Source: Sulfurovaceae bacterium
Lineage (GTDB): Bacteria > Campylobacterota > Campylobacteria > Campylobacterales > Sulfurovaceae
Reading direction: 5' to 3'
Assembly: GCA_029933395.1 (NCBI GenBank)
Contig: JAOZOG010000039.1
Span: 1 to 15,983, forward strand
Length of the DNA stretch: 15,983 bases
Positions 1-6,637 of this stretch are shown here, piece after piece. The notes beneath the pieces were generated by a model. It was not told the DNA's origin, ran no database searches, and saw nothing but the letters and a program-made list of their open reading frames with translations. The stretch's first letter is position 1, and every line of letters begins with the position of its first letter. The position numbers were made by a program, and so were the translations under genes.

Positions 1-922
1 TCACCGCTTCGCTCTCTTTGCTCATCTTTCCCATATCGAACACTCTCATATTCACGGAAATCCCCACCTTGTTCTGGTGATCGATCAAAAAGGCATCACC
101 TCCGCCACCCGGCATAGGGACGAGATCGTCAAAGTGTGATTTATGATACGTATCGGAGAGGTTGACCTGCGGCATATACCCGGCATCTATCGCCTTGGCG
201 TTTTCACCCACGGCATTGGCATTCGCCTGAAGGATCTTGATAGGTTCGGACCACTCGAAACGCACCCCTTTGGGCTCGAGAAAATAGTTTCGTCTCAAAT
301 TTTTGGCAGGCAAACCACTGATCAGCTTCAGGTTCTCTTCACTGGTCTCGATGGCGAGCTTGGTGTTTTCCATTGTATACTGATTGTTATCGTAGACTGA
401 CTGAAGTTTATCGACCTCTTCCTGCGTCGCCAGGCCGGTCAGTTTGAACTTTTTGACACGATCGATCTGAGACTCGAGCTCTCTGGCACGCTCCCGGAGG
501 GCTTGCAGGGTTGCTTTGAGGCTCTGTATGCCGTAGTAATGCTGTGCTATTGTAAGGGTAATACTTTTCTCGAATGCGGTTTTTTCAAACAAGGAAGCCT
601 TGTGCAGAAAGTTTTTACTTTTCAAAATAGCACTTTTTCTTCCTCCGTCATAGAGATTGAGGTTCGCAGAAATAAATGCGCTGCCTGTCTGCCCCGGACT
701 CACTACATAGTTGGGCGACTGCAAACTGTATTCACCTCCGATATCCACCGTCGGCCAGTAGGCGCTTTTGGCTGCATCAACCTCCTGCTGCTTCGACTGT
801 ATCGTCAGCGCTTTGGCTTTGATCAACCCGTTTGTTTTTGCGGCTTGGCCGATGAAATCTTTCAAGCCGTAGCTTTGCGCCAAAACAAACAGAGGCAAAA
901 GCATCATTGTCAGAATCTTCAT
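1..922 (-). CDS. TolC-family outer membrane efflux protein (partial, C-terminus off the left edge)
   Basis: An uninterrupted reading frame runs from the ATG at 922-920 to the left edge (307 codons, no stop). It starts MKILTMMLLPLFVLAQSYG, a plausible signal peptide. The mature part looks like an OEP/TolC repeat: polar heptad-rich helices (KALTIQSKQQEVDAAKSAYWP, then TVDIGGEY, LNLYDGGRK, a long helix ending ...ESQIDRVKKFKLTGLATQEEVDKLQ) and the start of the second repeat (AKAIDAGYMPQVNLSDTY, VGISVNMRVFDMGK). TolC proteins form the outer-membrane channel of RND, ABC or MFS export pumps. Family members are usually about 420-480 residues, so roughly a third is missing here. Its ATG overlaps the tetR stop codon (ATGA, 4 nt), so it is very likely co-transcribed and translationally coupled. 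Periplasmic adaptor and pump genes would be expected just beyond the left edge. Confidence 0.9.
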   Translation of the reverse strand, partial: MKILTMMLLPLFVLAQSYGLKDFIGQAAKTNGLIKAKALTIQSKQQEVDAAKSAYWPTVDIGGEYSLQSPNYVVSPGQTGSAFISANLNLYDGGRKSAILKSKNFLHKASLFEKTAFEKSITLTIAQHYYGIQSLKATLQALRERARELESQIDRVKKFKLTGLATQEEVDKLQSVYDNNQYTMENTKLAIETSEENLKLISGLPAKNLRRNYFLEPKGVRFEWSEPIKILQANANAVGENAKAIDAGYMPQVNLSDTYHKSHFDDLVPMPGGGGDAFLIDHQNKVGISVNMRVFDMGKMSKESEAV

Positions 923-1518
923 TTTTCTTCCTTTTTCTCTATAAATGTAAAAAGCGTATCGAGATAGCGCTCTATCTCCTCTTGGGGATCGAGCCTGGAT
1001 ATATATACTTCGACGATCAGCCCGAGCGCGAAAGCAAGCAAGGCACTTTTCATCTCTTCCGCCTGTGGAGGCAGTTCGCCTTTTTCGATACCTTCCCGGA
1101 GTATCTTCCCCAATATATCCACGAACTTTTCTCTGCACTGCATATTGAACGCGATCATCTCATCAGTTCCACTCGTCATAGCGATAGCCAAAAATTCCCT
1201 ATAGAGAGTCAACTGTCTCCTGCTCTCTTCATCTTCAAAACCGAGATATAGAAAGTGAAACAGCTTCTTTTTGCTGCCTGTCTCTTCCGAAACTATTTCA
1301 GAGAGATTCTTCTCATATTCTGCGATAAATACAGCCATGATCTCAAAAACGATCTCTTCTTTGTTTTTGAAATACTCATAGATCGTACCCTTGCCCACTC
1401 CCGCGGTTTTGGCAAGCTCGGCGATCGTCAAACCGCCGATACCTCTCTCGAGCAACAGATCTCTGCAGGCAATCGCAATCGCCCTCCGCTTCTCCTCTTT
1501 GTTTACAATAATCGCCAT
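919..1518 (-). CDS. TetR/AcrR-family transcriptional repressor
   Basis: This 199-residue protein has a typical TetR_N helix-turn-helix at about residues 12-58, with the core LTIAELAKTAGVGKGTIYEYF followed by KNKEEI. The remaining helical C-terminal part is the usual variable ligand-binding and dimerisation domain. The start ATG at 1518 has a strong Shine-Dalgarno (AAAGGAGTT, reading the minus strand). The gene is the first of an operon with the TolC-family gene (4-nt overlap). A 19-bp palindrome lies between its -10 box and its SD, which fits autorepression of the whole efflux operon. The inducer cannot be read from the sequence; bile-like compounds, drugs or hydrophobic metabolites are common for this arrangement. 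Confidence 0.92.
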   Translation of the reverse strand: MAIIVNKEEKRRAIAIACRDLLLERGIGGLTIAELAKTAGVGKGTIYEYFKNKEEIVFEIMAVFIAEYEKNLSEIVSEETGSKKKLFHFLYLGFEDEESRRQLTLYREFLAIAMTSGTDEMIAFNMQCREKFVDILGKILREGIEKGELPPQAEEMKSALLAFALGLIVEVYISRLDPQEEIERYLDTLFTFIEKKEEK

Positions 1519-1527
1519 AGAACTCCT

Positions 1528-1546
1528 TTGACTGACTGTCGGTCAA
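1528..1546. promoter_or_regulatory. Probable TetR operator palindrome
   Basis: TTGACTGACTGTCGGTCAA is a 19-bp palindrome with one mismatched pair (8 of 9 pairs match around a central T). It sits immediately upstream of the tetR SD and just downstream of the -10 box, so a bound dimer would cover the transcription start. The GACTGACNGTC pattern resembles operators of TetR-family efflux repressors. Assignment to this TetR is inferred from position. Confidence 0.75.
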
Positions 1547-1550
1547 TGAA

Positions 1551-1556
1551 AGTATA
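1551..1556 (-). promoter_or_regulatory. -10 box of the tetR-tolC operon
   Basis: Read on the minus strand the hexamer is TATACT (one mismatch from TATAAT), 4 bp upstream of the palindromic operator. No convincing -35 hexamer is visible upstream. Confidence 0.5.
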
Positions 1557-1620
1557 GCAGAATTTTTGGAGTAGAGACTTTAGTTTGCCAGATATATTTT
1601 CAGCGATAAGGTCGCTGTAT

Positions 1621-1691
1621 GTAGCGTGGGCATTCCTGCCCACGAAAATAACGGTACTTAACTCTGCCGTGGGCAGGAATGCCCACGCTAC
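1621..1691. repeat. REPIN-like double inverted repeat
   Basis: Two perfect 24-nt inverted arms (1621-1644 and 1668-1691) flank a 23-nt centre. Each arm starts with GTAGC at its outer end and is itself a hairpin: CGTGGGC / GCCCACG (7 bp) around ATTCCT or its complement. The unit can therefore fold as one 24-bp stem or as two small hairpins. This architecture matches REP doublets (REPINs), short non-autonomous repeats mobilised in trans by RAYT transposases. It lies between the 3' end of the deacetylase gene and the tetR promoter, where it may also act as a transcription barrier. Whether it recurs in the genome cannot be seen here. Confidence 0.75.
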
Positions 1692-1731
1692 GATTGCCGA
1701 TAATTGATATGGATAGCCTGAAGTCTACCAG

Positions 1732-3123
1732 CTAAAACAGATCCAAATGGGAATGCGCTCTCGAAGAGACAAGGGATCGTCTGGACTTTCGTTTTCTTTT
1801 TCGCTTCTTGCGGTGGGAGCGGTGGGTTTTGGCTTTGGGTAGAGGCTCACTCACTGTCGCCATCGCGAGTTTGCTTCCTGTGGAATTATGCTTTCGGACA
1901 TAGTGGTGCGGATAATAGGGTGAATAACTCTTGATCGTTTCAAACTTCCAGCCCGACTTTCTCAAAAGTGTGATCAGTTTCCTCAGCTCTCCTTTTCCGT
2001 TAAACCGGCTGCGAAACATAAAGTCATGCGCGAGCAGAACCAGTTTTCCTTTCTGTGCCACCCTGCCTTTGCGATAACAGCGATCGATCTTGCGTGCCAT
2101 CTTCTTTGCATTCCAAAGCGGCCTGCCTGTCTTGTGGCTGAACCGCCATTCGATATCCCATCCATAGATAAAATACCCCTCTCTCGCCACACAGTTGTAA
2201 CACGATGCTTCACGTTCACGCCGTTTTTTTCTGAGACCGTAATCATTGCGAAAAACCCCGGGAACACGCCAGACATTTCTGCCTGCCAGACGCTGATATT
2301 TGGCTCCGCCGATCAGGTCCTGCGTTTTGTCGATATCCTTGACAAGCTTCTCTCCATTGTTGTAAAAACGGGTATAGCGGCCATTGGCATGGGAATAGGT
2401 ATGGTTCGCCACGAGAATATTGGACATTTCACTGGCTTTTTTGAAAGTATGTCTCTTTCTGAGGATATGCTTGCCGACGAAAAACATCGTCGCATCCACA
2501 TTCTCCTCTTCCAATACTTCCAAAACATTGTTCGTTCCCAGCAGCGGGCCATCGTCAAATGTCAGATAGATTATCTTGTCTGTGCCCGATTTGGCTGCTT
2601 CTTTTGCAACATTCTGGTCGAGTGCATCGCAGGAGGCCACTGTACCATTGTTGTCGATCACCACTTCGACTTCCCTCCAGACTGATCCCAGACTCCAAAA
2701 ATCAGTCTCAGAGAGACCGGTGACCCCGTCGGCAAAAAGTGAGTTCCCCTGTGACTCCTTATTGTCTGACAGCGCATCACGATTGGAATAGTCTGTCTGG
2801 AACTCTTCTCTCAGCACTTTCAATCTGTCCGTCAATTCGCCCGAATCATACTTGCCGATCGCCTCATTGAGTGCATCCAGTTTTTCATAGATTTCAGTGA
2901 GGTGCTTCTGCTTTTCCGGGGCTGATTGTGGCGAACATGCTTTATTCTCCTTGGAAGAGGAAGCTGTGCCACTCTTGCACTGTGGTGACAAAATCAATTC
3001 ATCCGAATGGATGATGTCACCCTCGCTCGTCTCCGCATAGAGCCAGCAGGCAGCCAATAAAAGTGTCAATATGATCTTTTGTGCCACACGATGGCTACCC
3101 CTATTTCTGATGATCGGAAACAT
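1732..3123 (-). CDS. Exported NodB-type polysaccharide deacetylase with polybasic C-terminal tail
   Basis: This 463-residue protein has a basic N-terminus and hydrophobic segment (about 16-30). LAAC at 23-26 would fit a lipobox, or cleavage could follow LYA (28-30); either way it is exported. Residues 31-180 are a low-complexity linker with a helical stretch. The NodB (carbohydrate esterase 4) domain covers about 183-400 and has all five motifs: TFDDGP (188-193, metal and catalytic Asp), HTYSH (241-245, two metal His), WRVPG (285-289), GWDIEW (321-326) and LLAHDF (363-368). Such enzymes remove N- or O-acetyl groups from peptidoglycan, chitin-like or capsule glycans. The last 35 residues are extremely basic (KKRKRKRKSRR near 439-449). 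The start has only a weak SD (AGGT). It ends upstream of the REPIN-like repeat. The substrate is unknown. Confidence 0.88.
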   Translation of the reverse strand: MFPIIRNRGSHRVAQKIILTLLLAACWLYAETSEGDIIHSDELILSPQCKSGTASSSKENKACSPQSAPEKQKHLTEIYEKLDALNEAIGKYDSGELTDRLKVLREEFQTDYSNRDALSDNKESQGNSLFADGVTGLSETDFWSLGSVWREVEVVIDNNGTVASCDALDQNVAKEAAKSGTDKIIYLTFDDGPLLGTNNVLEVLEEENVDATMFFVGKHILRKRHTFKKASEMSNILVANHTYSHANGRYTRFYNNGEKLVKDIDKTQDLIGGAKYQRLAGRNVWRVPGVFRNDYGLRKKRREREASCYNCVAREGYFIYGWDIEWRFSHKTGRPLWNAKKMARKIDRCYRKGRVAQKGKLVLLAHDFMFRSRFNGKGELRKLITLLRKSGWKFETIKSYSPYYPHHYVRKHNSTGSKLAMATVSEPLPKAKTHRSHRKKRKRKRKSRRSLVSSRAHSHLDLF

Positions 3124-3163
3124 TTATAAACCTGATATTAATTAATTTAAAGTTACTTTAATA

Positions 3164-3169
3164 TATAAT
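3164..3169 (+). promoter_or_regulatory. Possible -10 box for the esterase gene
   Basis: A perfect TATAAT lies in the very AT-rich spacer (3124-3180) between the divergent deacetylase and esterase genes. No clear -35 is seen. Because the region is almost all A/T, a chance match is possible. Confidence 0.35.
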
Positions 3170-3262
3170 ATTACATAAAGTAGGCTTTCTTTCTCTTTTT
3201 CAATCACGGGTAAAAAGATGGATCGAAGGCAAAAAAACAATAAGCAAGAGGGTGGAGAAGAG

Positions 3263-4351
3263 ATGAATAGAAGTATACGAAAGATTATGACAATTTTTGG
3301 GATGTGGGTCATTTTGATACATCTTGCATCAGCTGAACTGTTCTGGTCAAATGAAAAGAGCTGGATTATCCCGGAGCGAAAACTGCCGGTCCCCTCCTCT
3401 GCAAGTAAAGAGCTGCAAGCTCTCCTGACAAGGCTCCCGCAGCCCAATGCCGAAAAAGCCCTGAAGCATACACCCAAAGGCAAGGCAGAGTGGCTTGAGA
3501 TCGCCGAAGCCCAGAAAGAGATGGGTGCGGAGTATACGATGGACTATGCCAAAGAGCGCTCCGTCACTGTCAAAACGGAAAAGATCGGAGGCGTCACATG
3601 CTATCGGCTCAGACCTGCCAAAATCGCTCCGGAACACCGCAGACACCTCTTCATCTATATCCACGGCGGCGCCTATGTATTTGGAAGTGGGCGGGGTGGC
3701 CTCTCCGAGGCGATTACCATAGCCGACAGGATCGGCATACCCGTTCTCTCCATCGACTACCGCACCGCACCCAGAGATCCCTTCCCGGCCGCCCTGGAAG
3801 ATGTTGTCACCGTTTACAAAACATTGCTGAAAACCTACCCTCCCGGCTCGATCGCCCTGGGAGGCACCTCATCCGGCGGCGGCCTGACATTGGCTGCTGT
3901 CCACAAATTCAAGGCACTTGGATTGCCTCTGCCGGCTGCACTCTACGCCGGTACACCATGGTCGGACCTGACCAGGACGGGCGACAGCTACTACATCAAT
4001 GAAGGGATCGATCACAAACTCGTCACTTATGGCGGCACACTGAAGGCGACGGCAGAACTTTATGCCAACGGTGTCGACTTGAAAAATCCGCTGCTTTCAC
4101 CTGTCTATGGTGACTTCAGCAGATTTCCGCCCACCTTCCTCGTGACCGGAACCCGCGATCTTTTTCTCAGCAATACACTGCGCGTCCATCGCAAGCTGCG
4201 GGAAAACAATATTGTTGCGGATTTGAATGTTTTTGAAGGTTTTTCTCATGTGGAGTATCTGGTGCTGCCTGATTCGCCCGAAGCCAGAGAGATGTATCGG
4301 GAACTTGGGCTGTTCCTCTCTACACATCTCTCTTCTTCCGTCGGGCGATAG
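3263..4351 (+). CDS. Exported alpha/beta hydrolase, HSL (family IV) esterase type
   Basis: I chose the ATG at 3263 because it has an SD-like GGTGGAG about 7 nt upstream and begins a clear signal peptide (MNRSIRKIMTIFGMWVILIHLASA, cleavage before ELFW). The protein is 362 residues. Numbered from that start, it shows the HSL hallmarks: oxyanion-hole HGG (134-136), DYRTAP followed by FPAALED, the nucleophile elbow GTSSG with Ser203, catalytic Asp299 (TGTRD) and His329 (GFSHVEY). Family members hydrolyse short-chain esters or lactones; the substrate is not predictable. An exported location (periplasm or outside) is inferred from the signal peptide. It is divergent from the NodB deacetylase and convergent with the hsp20 operon, only 14 bp away. 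Confidence 0.88.
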   Translation: MNRSIRKIMTIFGMWVILIHLASAELFWSNEKSWIIPERKLPVPSSASKELQALLTRLPQPNAEKALKHTPKGKAEWLEIAEAQKEMGAEYTMDYAKERSVTVKTEKIGGVTCYRLRPAKIAPEHRRHLFIYIHGGAYVFGSGRGGLSEAITIADRIGIPVLSIDYRTAPRDPFPAALEDVVTVYKTLLKTYPPGSIALGGTSSGGGLTLAAVHKFKALGLPLPAALYAGTPWSDLTRTGDSYYINEGIDHKLVTYGGTLKATAELYANGVDLKNPLLSPVYGDFSRFPPTFLVTGTRDLFLSNTLRVHRKLRENNIVADLNVFEGFSHVEYLVLPDSPEAREMYRELGLFLSTHLSSSVGR

Positions 4352-4365
4352 CGGAAGGGGGGAGA

Positions 4366-4875
4366 TTACTTCTTTTTCTTGCCGATGGTGACGGTCAGTA
4401 CGCCATCTTTGTAGTCGGTTTTGATACTCCCTTCGTCGGCATCGGCCGGCAGAGAGAGAATGCGGGTATAGCTGCCGAAGTAGCGCTCATGCTTGAGGTA
4501 CTTTCCCTCTTCTTTTTTCTCTTCGCTCTTCTCTGTCTTCGCTTCGATCTTCAGCATACCGTTTTCTGCCGTGACATTGATATTTTGACCATCGACGCCG
4601 GGGATATTGGCCTTCACGATATAGTTGTCGCCCTTCTCTTCGAAATCGACAGCCGGCCTGTTGCCAAAGGTATCGAATTTGGCAAAATCACTGTCAAGTT
4701 TCATTCTCTGATGAAACTGCTCGAAGATCCTGTCCATCTGCTGCTGCATTTTCAGCATCTCGGCAAACGGATCGAATGGATCGTTTTTTTGTGTCAGACT
4801 GGTATCCGCCGACAGGGCGGTTCCGCCTATGGATAACGCTGCGATCAGTGGTATCAACACTTTTTTGTAGATCAT
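4366..4875 (-). CDS. Exported (periplasmic) small heat shock protein, Hsp20 family
   Basis: The protein has 169 residues. It starts with a convincing signal peptide (MIYKKVLIPLIAALSIGGTALSA, cleavage before DTS), unlike ordinary cytoplasmic Hsp20 chaperones. A helical Met/Gln-rich N-terminal arm (about 35-60) leads to an alpha-crystallin domain (about 73-165) with AVDFEEKGDNYIVKANIPGV, RYFGSYTRILSLP and KDGVLTVTI. The usual C-terminal I/V-x-I/V oligomerisation motif is missing; the protein ends GKKKK. It is the last gene of a three-gene hsp20 operon, 13 bp after the second gene, with an excellent SD (AAAGGAGG). It probably holds unfolding proteins in the periplasm without ATP; the location is an inference from the signal peptide. 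Confidence 0.87.
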   Translation of the reverse strand: MIYKKVLIPLIAALSIGGTALSADTSLTQKNDPFDPFAEMLKMQQQMDRIFEQFHQRMKLDSDFAKFDTFGNRPAVDFEEKGDNYIVKANIPGVDGQNINVTAENGMLKIEAKTEKSEEKKEEGKYLKHERYFGSYTRILSLPADADEGSIKTDYKDGVLTVTIGKKKK

Positions 4876-4888
4876 CCTGCGCCTCCTT

Positions 4889-5314
4889 TTATTTGATCTC
4901 GATCGATTTTGGCTTGAGTTTCTCCTCTTTCTGGAGCTCGATCACCAATACCCCATCTTCGAGTTCTGCCGAGATTTTCTCCTGGTCTATTCCCTCGGGG
5001 ATCGTAAACTTTCTCTCGACACGCCCGAACGAGCTTTCGCAGAGGTAGTAATCCTCTTTTTTCACTTCATTTTGCATCTTTCTCACAGCCGAAACGGTCA
5101 GAATATTGTCTGCGACGCTGATTTCGATATCCTCTTTCTTGATCCCGGGCATATCGATTTCGATATGGAAATCACCGGAATCTTTCTTCGCCAGATTTGC
5201 CAGGGGCAGATGGCTGACGACATTGTCGAATGTCTCCTCTACCTTCTCCAGCCCCTTTTCGACACTCTCCTTGATCTCAGATCCAACCTCTTTTACATTT
5301 TTGACGATGTCCAT
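4889..5314 (-). CDS. Small heat shock protein, Hsp20 family (cytoplasmic)
   Basis: The protein has 141 residues and no signal peptide. The first 36 residues form a Lys/Glu-rich amphipathic helix (KEVGSEIKESVEKGLEKVEE). The alpha-crystallin domain (about 47-130) carries FHIEIDMPGIKKEDIEI, ESSFGRVERKFTIP and LEDGVLVIEL. The C-terminus has the I-x-I motif (SIEIK, 137-141) used for oligomer assembly. It is an ATP-independent holdase. The ATG overlaps the stop of the preceding hsp20 gene by one base (TAATG) and has an SD (GGAGGT) inside the upstream gene, so translation is likely coupled. The short N-terminal arm makes it divergent from the first paralogue. Confidence 0.92.
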   Translation of the reverse strand: MDIVKNVKEVGSEIKESVEKGLEKVEETFDNVVSHLPLANLAKKDSGDFHIEIDMPGIKKEDIEISVADNILTVSAVRKMQNEVKKEDYYLCESSFGRVERKFTIPEGIDQEKISAELEDGVLVIELQKEEKLKPKSIEIK

Positions 5315-5769
5315 TATTTCACCTCCACTCTTTTGGTTTTTTCCAGTTTTGCCTGCTCCAGCTTGGGGATCACGACCTCCAGTACACCATCCTTGGACTC
5401 TGCGTGGATATTCTCCACATCCGCCTCTTTGGGGATGGCGAAGGAGCGCTTGAAATTCCCATAATAGCTCTCTACTTTATAGTAGTTATCCTCTTTGAGT
5501 TCATTTTTGAGTTTCTTCTCGCCGGAGATGACCAGTTTGTCCTCATCGATGTCGACTTTGATATCCTCTTTTTTGACACCGGGCAGATCGACTTCGAGAT
5601 GATAGGCATTCTCTGTCTCTCTCGTATTGACTGCCGGAACGAAATCGAACTCTTCCTCATTATTGCCTGCTGTTTCCGTCTCGAAATTTTTGAGCATCGT
5701 GTTGAGCAACTCGAAACTTCTTCTAAAATCATTCATTTGTCTAGCAGGGTCATATCTTGTAATAAGCAT
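5314..5769 (-). CDS. Small heat shock protein, Hsp20/IbpA family (first gene of operon)
   Basis: This 151-residue class A-like bacterial Hsp20 has an N-terminal arm (MLITRYDPARQMNDFRRSFE) and an alpha-crystallin domain about 41-140 with AYHLEVDLPGVKKEDIKVDI, ESYYGNFKRSFAIP and KDGVLEVVIPK. It ends in a V-x-V version of the C-terminal anchoring motif (RVEVK). It prevents aggregation of unfolding proteins in the cytoplasm and hands them to DnaK/ClpB. The start has a strong SD (TAAGGAGG). It leads the operon of three paralogues and is divergent from a Crp/Fnr-type regulator. I see no CIRCE or HAIR element upstream. Confidence 0.94.
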   Translation of the reverse strand: MLITRYDPARQMNDFRRSFELLNTMLKNFETETAGNNEEEFDFVPAVNTRETENAYHLEVDLPGVKKEDIKVDIDEDKLVISGEKKLKNELKEDNYYKVESYYGNFKRSFAIPKEADVENIHAESKDGVLEVVIPKLEQAKLEKTKRVEVK

Positions 5770-5799
5770 CTTTTCCTCCTTATTATCACTCTAAAATAA

Positions 5800-5816
5800 C
5801 CTTTCCATTCGAAAGG
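5800..5816. promoter_or_regulatory. Inverted repeat in the hsp20 leader
   Basis: CCTTTC-CATTC-GAAAGG has perfect 6-bp arms and a 5-nt centre, starting about 31 bp upstream of the first hsp20 ATG. It could be a protein-binding site near the promoter or a leader hairpin. Its pyrimidine arm (read in the transcript) could also pair weakly with the purine-rich SD region. Function not established. Confidence 0.35.
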
Positions 5817-5830
5817 ATTGCGTGAAGTTT

Positions 5831-5843
5831 AGTCAATTTGACT
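5831..5843. promoter_or_regulatory. Palindrome in hsp20/crp intergenic region
   Basis: AGTCAATTTGACT is a perfect 13-nt palindrome, about 60 bp upstream of the hsp20 operon and about 110 bp upstream of the Crp/Fnr-family gene. Both half-sites (GTCAA/TTGAC) resemble Crp/Fnr-family half-sites, though the spacing is shorter than in the classical TTGAT-N4-ATCAA box. It is a candidate operator for the divergent regulator; this is an inference from position. Confidence 0.35.
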
Positions 5844-5871
5844 CATCCTGTCTGCCACTTTAGTAGCAAAA

Positions 5872-5897
5872 GTGCCATTTTTATCAAAATATGGTAC
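5872..5897. promoter_or_regulatory. Imperfect dyad upstream of the Crp/Fnr-family gene
   Basis: GTGCCAT at 5872-5878 and ATGGTAC at 5891-5897 form an inverted repeat with one mismatch, and inner T/A runs extend it to 10 matching pairs of the first 12. It lies 54 bp upstream of the chosen ATG of the regulator gene, so it could be an autoregulatory site or a promoter-proximal structure. Confidence 0.3.
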
Positions 5898-5951
5898 TAT
5901 TTTTCGAACGACGGCACGAATTTGGCTGAAAAAACGCAAAAAGAGAAGAGA

Positions 5952-6614
5952 ATGCAAGAGATACTTCCTCCCGTCATCCCCACTGCTCTGGATCAGGATA
6001 TAGAAAAATACGGAAAAGTGGTCGATTTTTCCCAGGGCGACCTCCTCTTCTCTCCGGAAGAGTTGATGAAAAAGTTTTTTGTCGTTCTTCAGGGGCGCAT
6101 CAAGGTCTCTCAGGTCTCTCTGCACAGCGGCAAGGAGCAGACGCTTCAGATATTGGCCCAGGGGAGTCTCTACGATGTCGTTACACTCCTCGATGGTGCC
6201 AGACACGACAATCTGCTGACGGCACTCGACAATGTGCAGATTATGACGCTCCCTATGGAGATCGTCCGCTCCTGGATGCAGAGCAACAGCAGCTTCAATC
6301 GCCTGCTCTTCCCCTATATCGCCAGGCAGATGCGGGAGATGGAGGAGCTCGTCACTGACCTCTCCTTCTACAATACTTCAGAGCGACTGCTCAAACTGAT
6401 CATCAAAAATATCGACCCCGAAAATCCCGACAGACTCAAGCTCATCCATGATCTTCCTCACGAAGAGATTGCCTCACTTATCGGTACCGTGAGAAAAGTG
6501 CTCAACCGCCACATACAGGAGTTGAAAAAAGAGGGACTGATCGATGTAGAACGAAAAAACATCCGCCTCAAAGACAATATCAAACTCCTGGAGGAGCTTG
6601 ACCGCTTCGAGTAG
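5952..6614 (+). CDS. Crp/Fnr-family transcriptional regulator without iron-sulfur cysteines
   Basis: I placed the start at 5952 (MQEILPPVIPTALDQ), giving the usual 220 residues; the frame stays open upstream to 5838, but that stretch does not look like protein. Residues about 15-115 form the cyclic-nucleotide-binding-type beta-barrel (VVDFSQGDLLFSPEELMKKFFVVLQGRIKV). A long dimer helix follows, then a Crp-type winged helix near 165-215 (HEEIASLIGTVRKVLNRHIQELKKEGLI). There is no cysteine at all, so it is not an Fe-S FNR, and the cAMP-pocket signature of Crp is not recognisable. The signal is therefore unknown (redox, NO, heme or none). It is divergent from the hsp20 operon, which makes that operon and itself likely targets. 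The SD is weak. Confidence 0.88.
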   Translation: MQEILPPVIPTALDQDIEKYGKVVDFSQGDLLFSPEELMKKFFVVLQGRIKVSQVSLHSGKEQTLQILAQGSLYDVVTLLDGARHDNLLTALDNVQIMTLPMEIVRSWMQSNSSFNRLLFPYIARQMREMEELVTDLSFYNTSERLLKLIIKNIDPENPDRLKLIHDLPHEEIASLIGTVRKVLNRHIQELKKEGLIDVERKNIRLKDNIKLLEELDRFE

Positions 6615-6637
6615 ACTTCATAACGAAGGATATATGT

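Noticed and set aside
143..1251. Several plus-strand open frames opposite the TolC and TetR genes
   Set aside because: The minus strand has a continuous, family-typical TolC frame and a clear TetR gene with SDs; the plus-strand frames have no recognisable domains.
1601..1617. CAGCGA-TAAGG-TCGCTG hairpin as a terminator
   Set aside because: The stem is perfect, but no T-run follows it on either strand in the needed orientation.
2026..2685. 219-codon plus-strand frame inside the NodB deacetylase gene
   Set aside because: It is antisense to the conserved NodB motifs and shows no domain of its own.
4335..4357. CTTCCG/CGGAAG hairpin between the convergent esterase and hsp20 genes as a terminator
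   Set aside because: Only a 6-bp stem with an 11-nt loop, partly inside the esterase coding end, and no T-run on the esterase (plus) strand.
5838..5951. N-terminal extension of the Crp/Fnr regulator
   Set aside because: The extra 38 residues do not resemble family N-termini and cover the promoter-like spacer; the ATG at 5952 gives the usual family length.
5770..5951. CIRCE (HrcA) or HAIR (HspR) element before the hsp20 operon
   Set aside because: Neither TTAGCACTC-N9-GAGTGCTAA nor CTTGAGT-N7-ACTCAAG is present; the TTAGAGTG found near 5790 is not a half-site.
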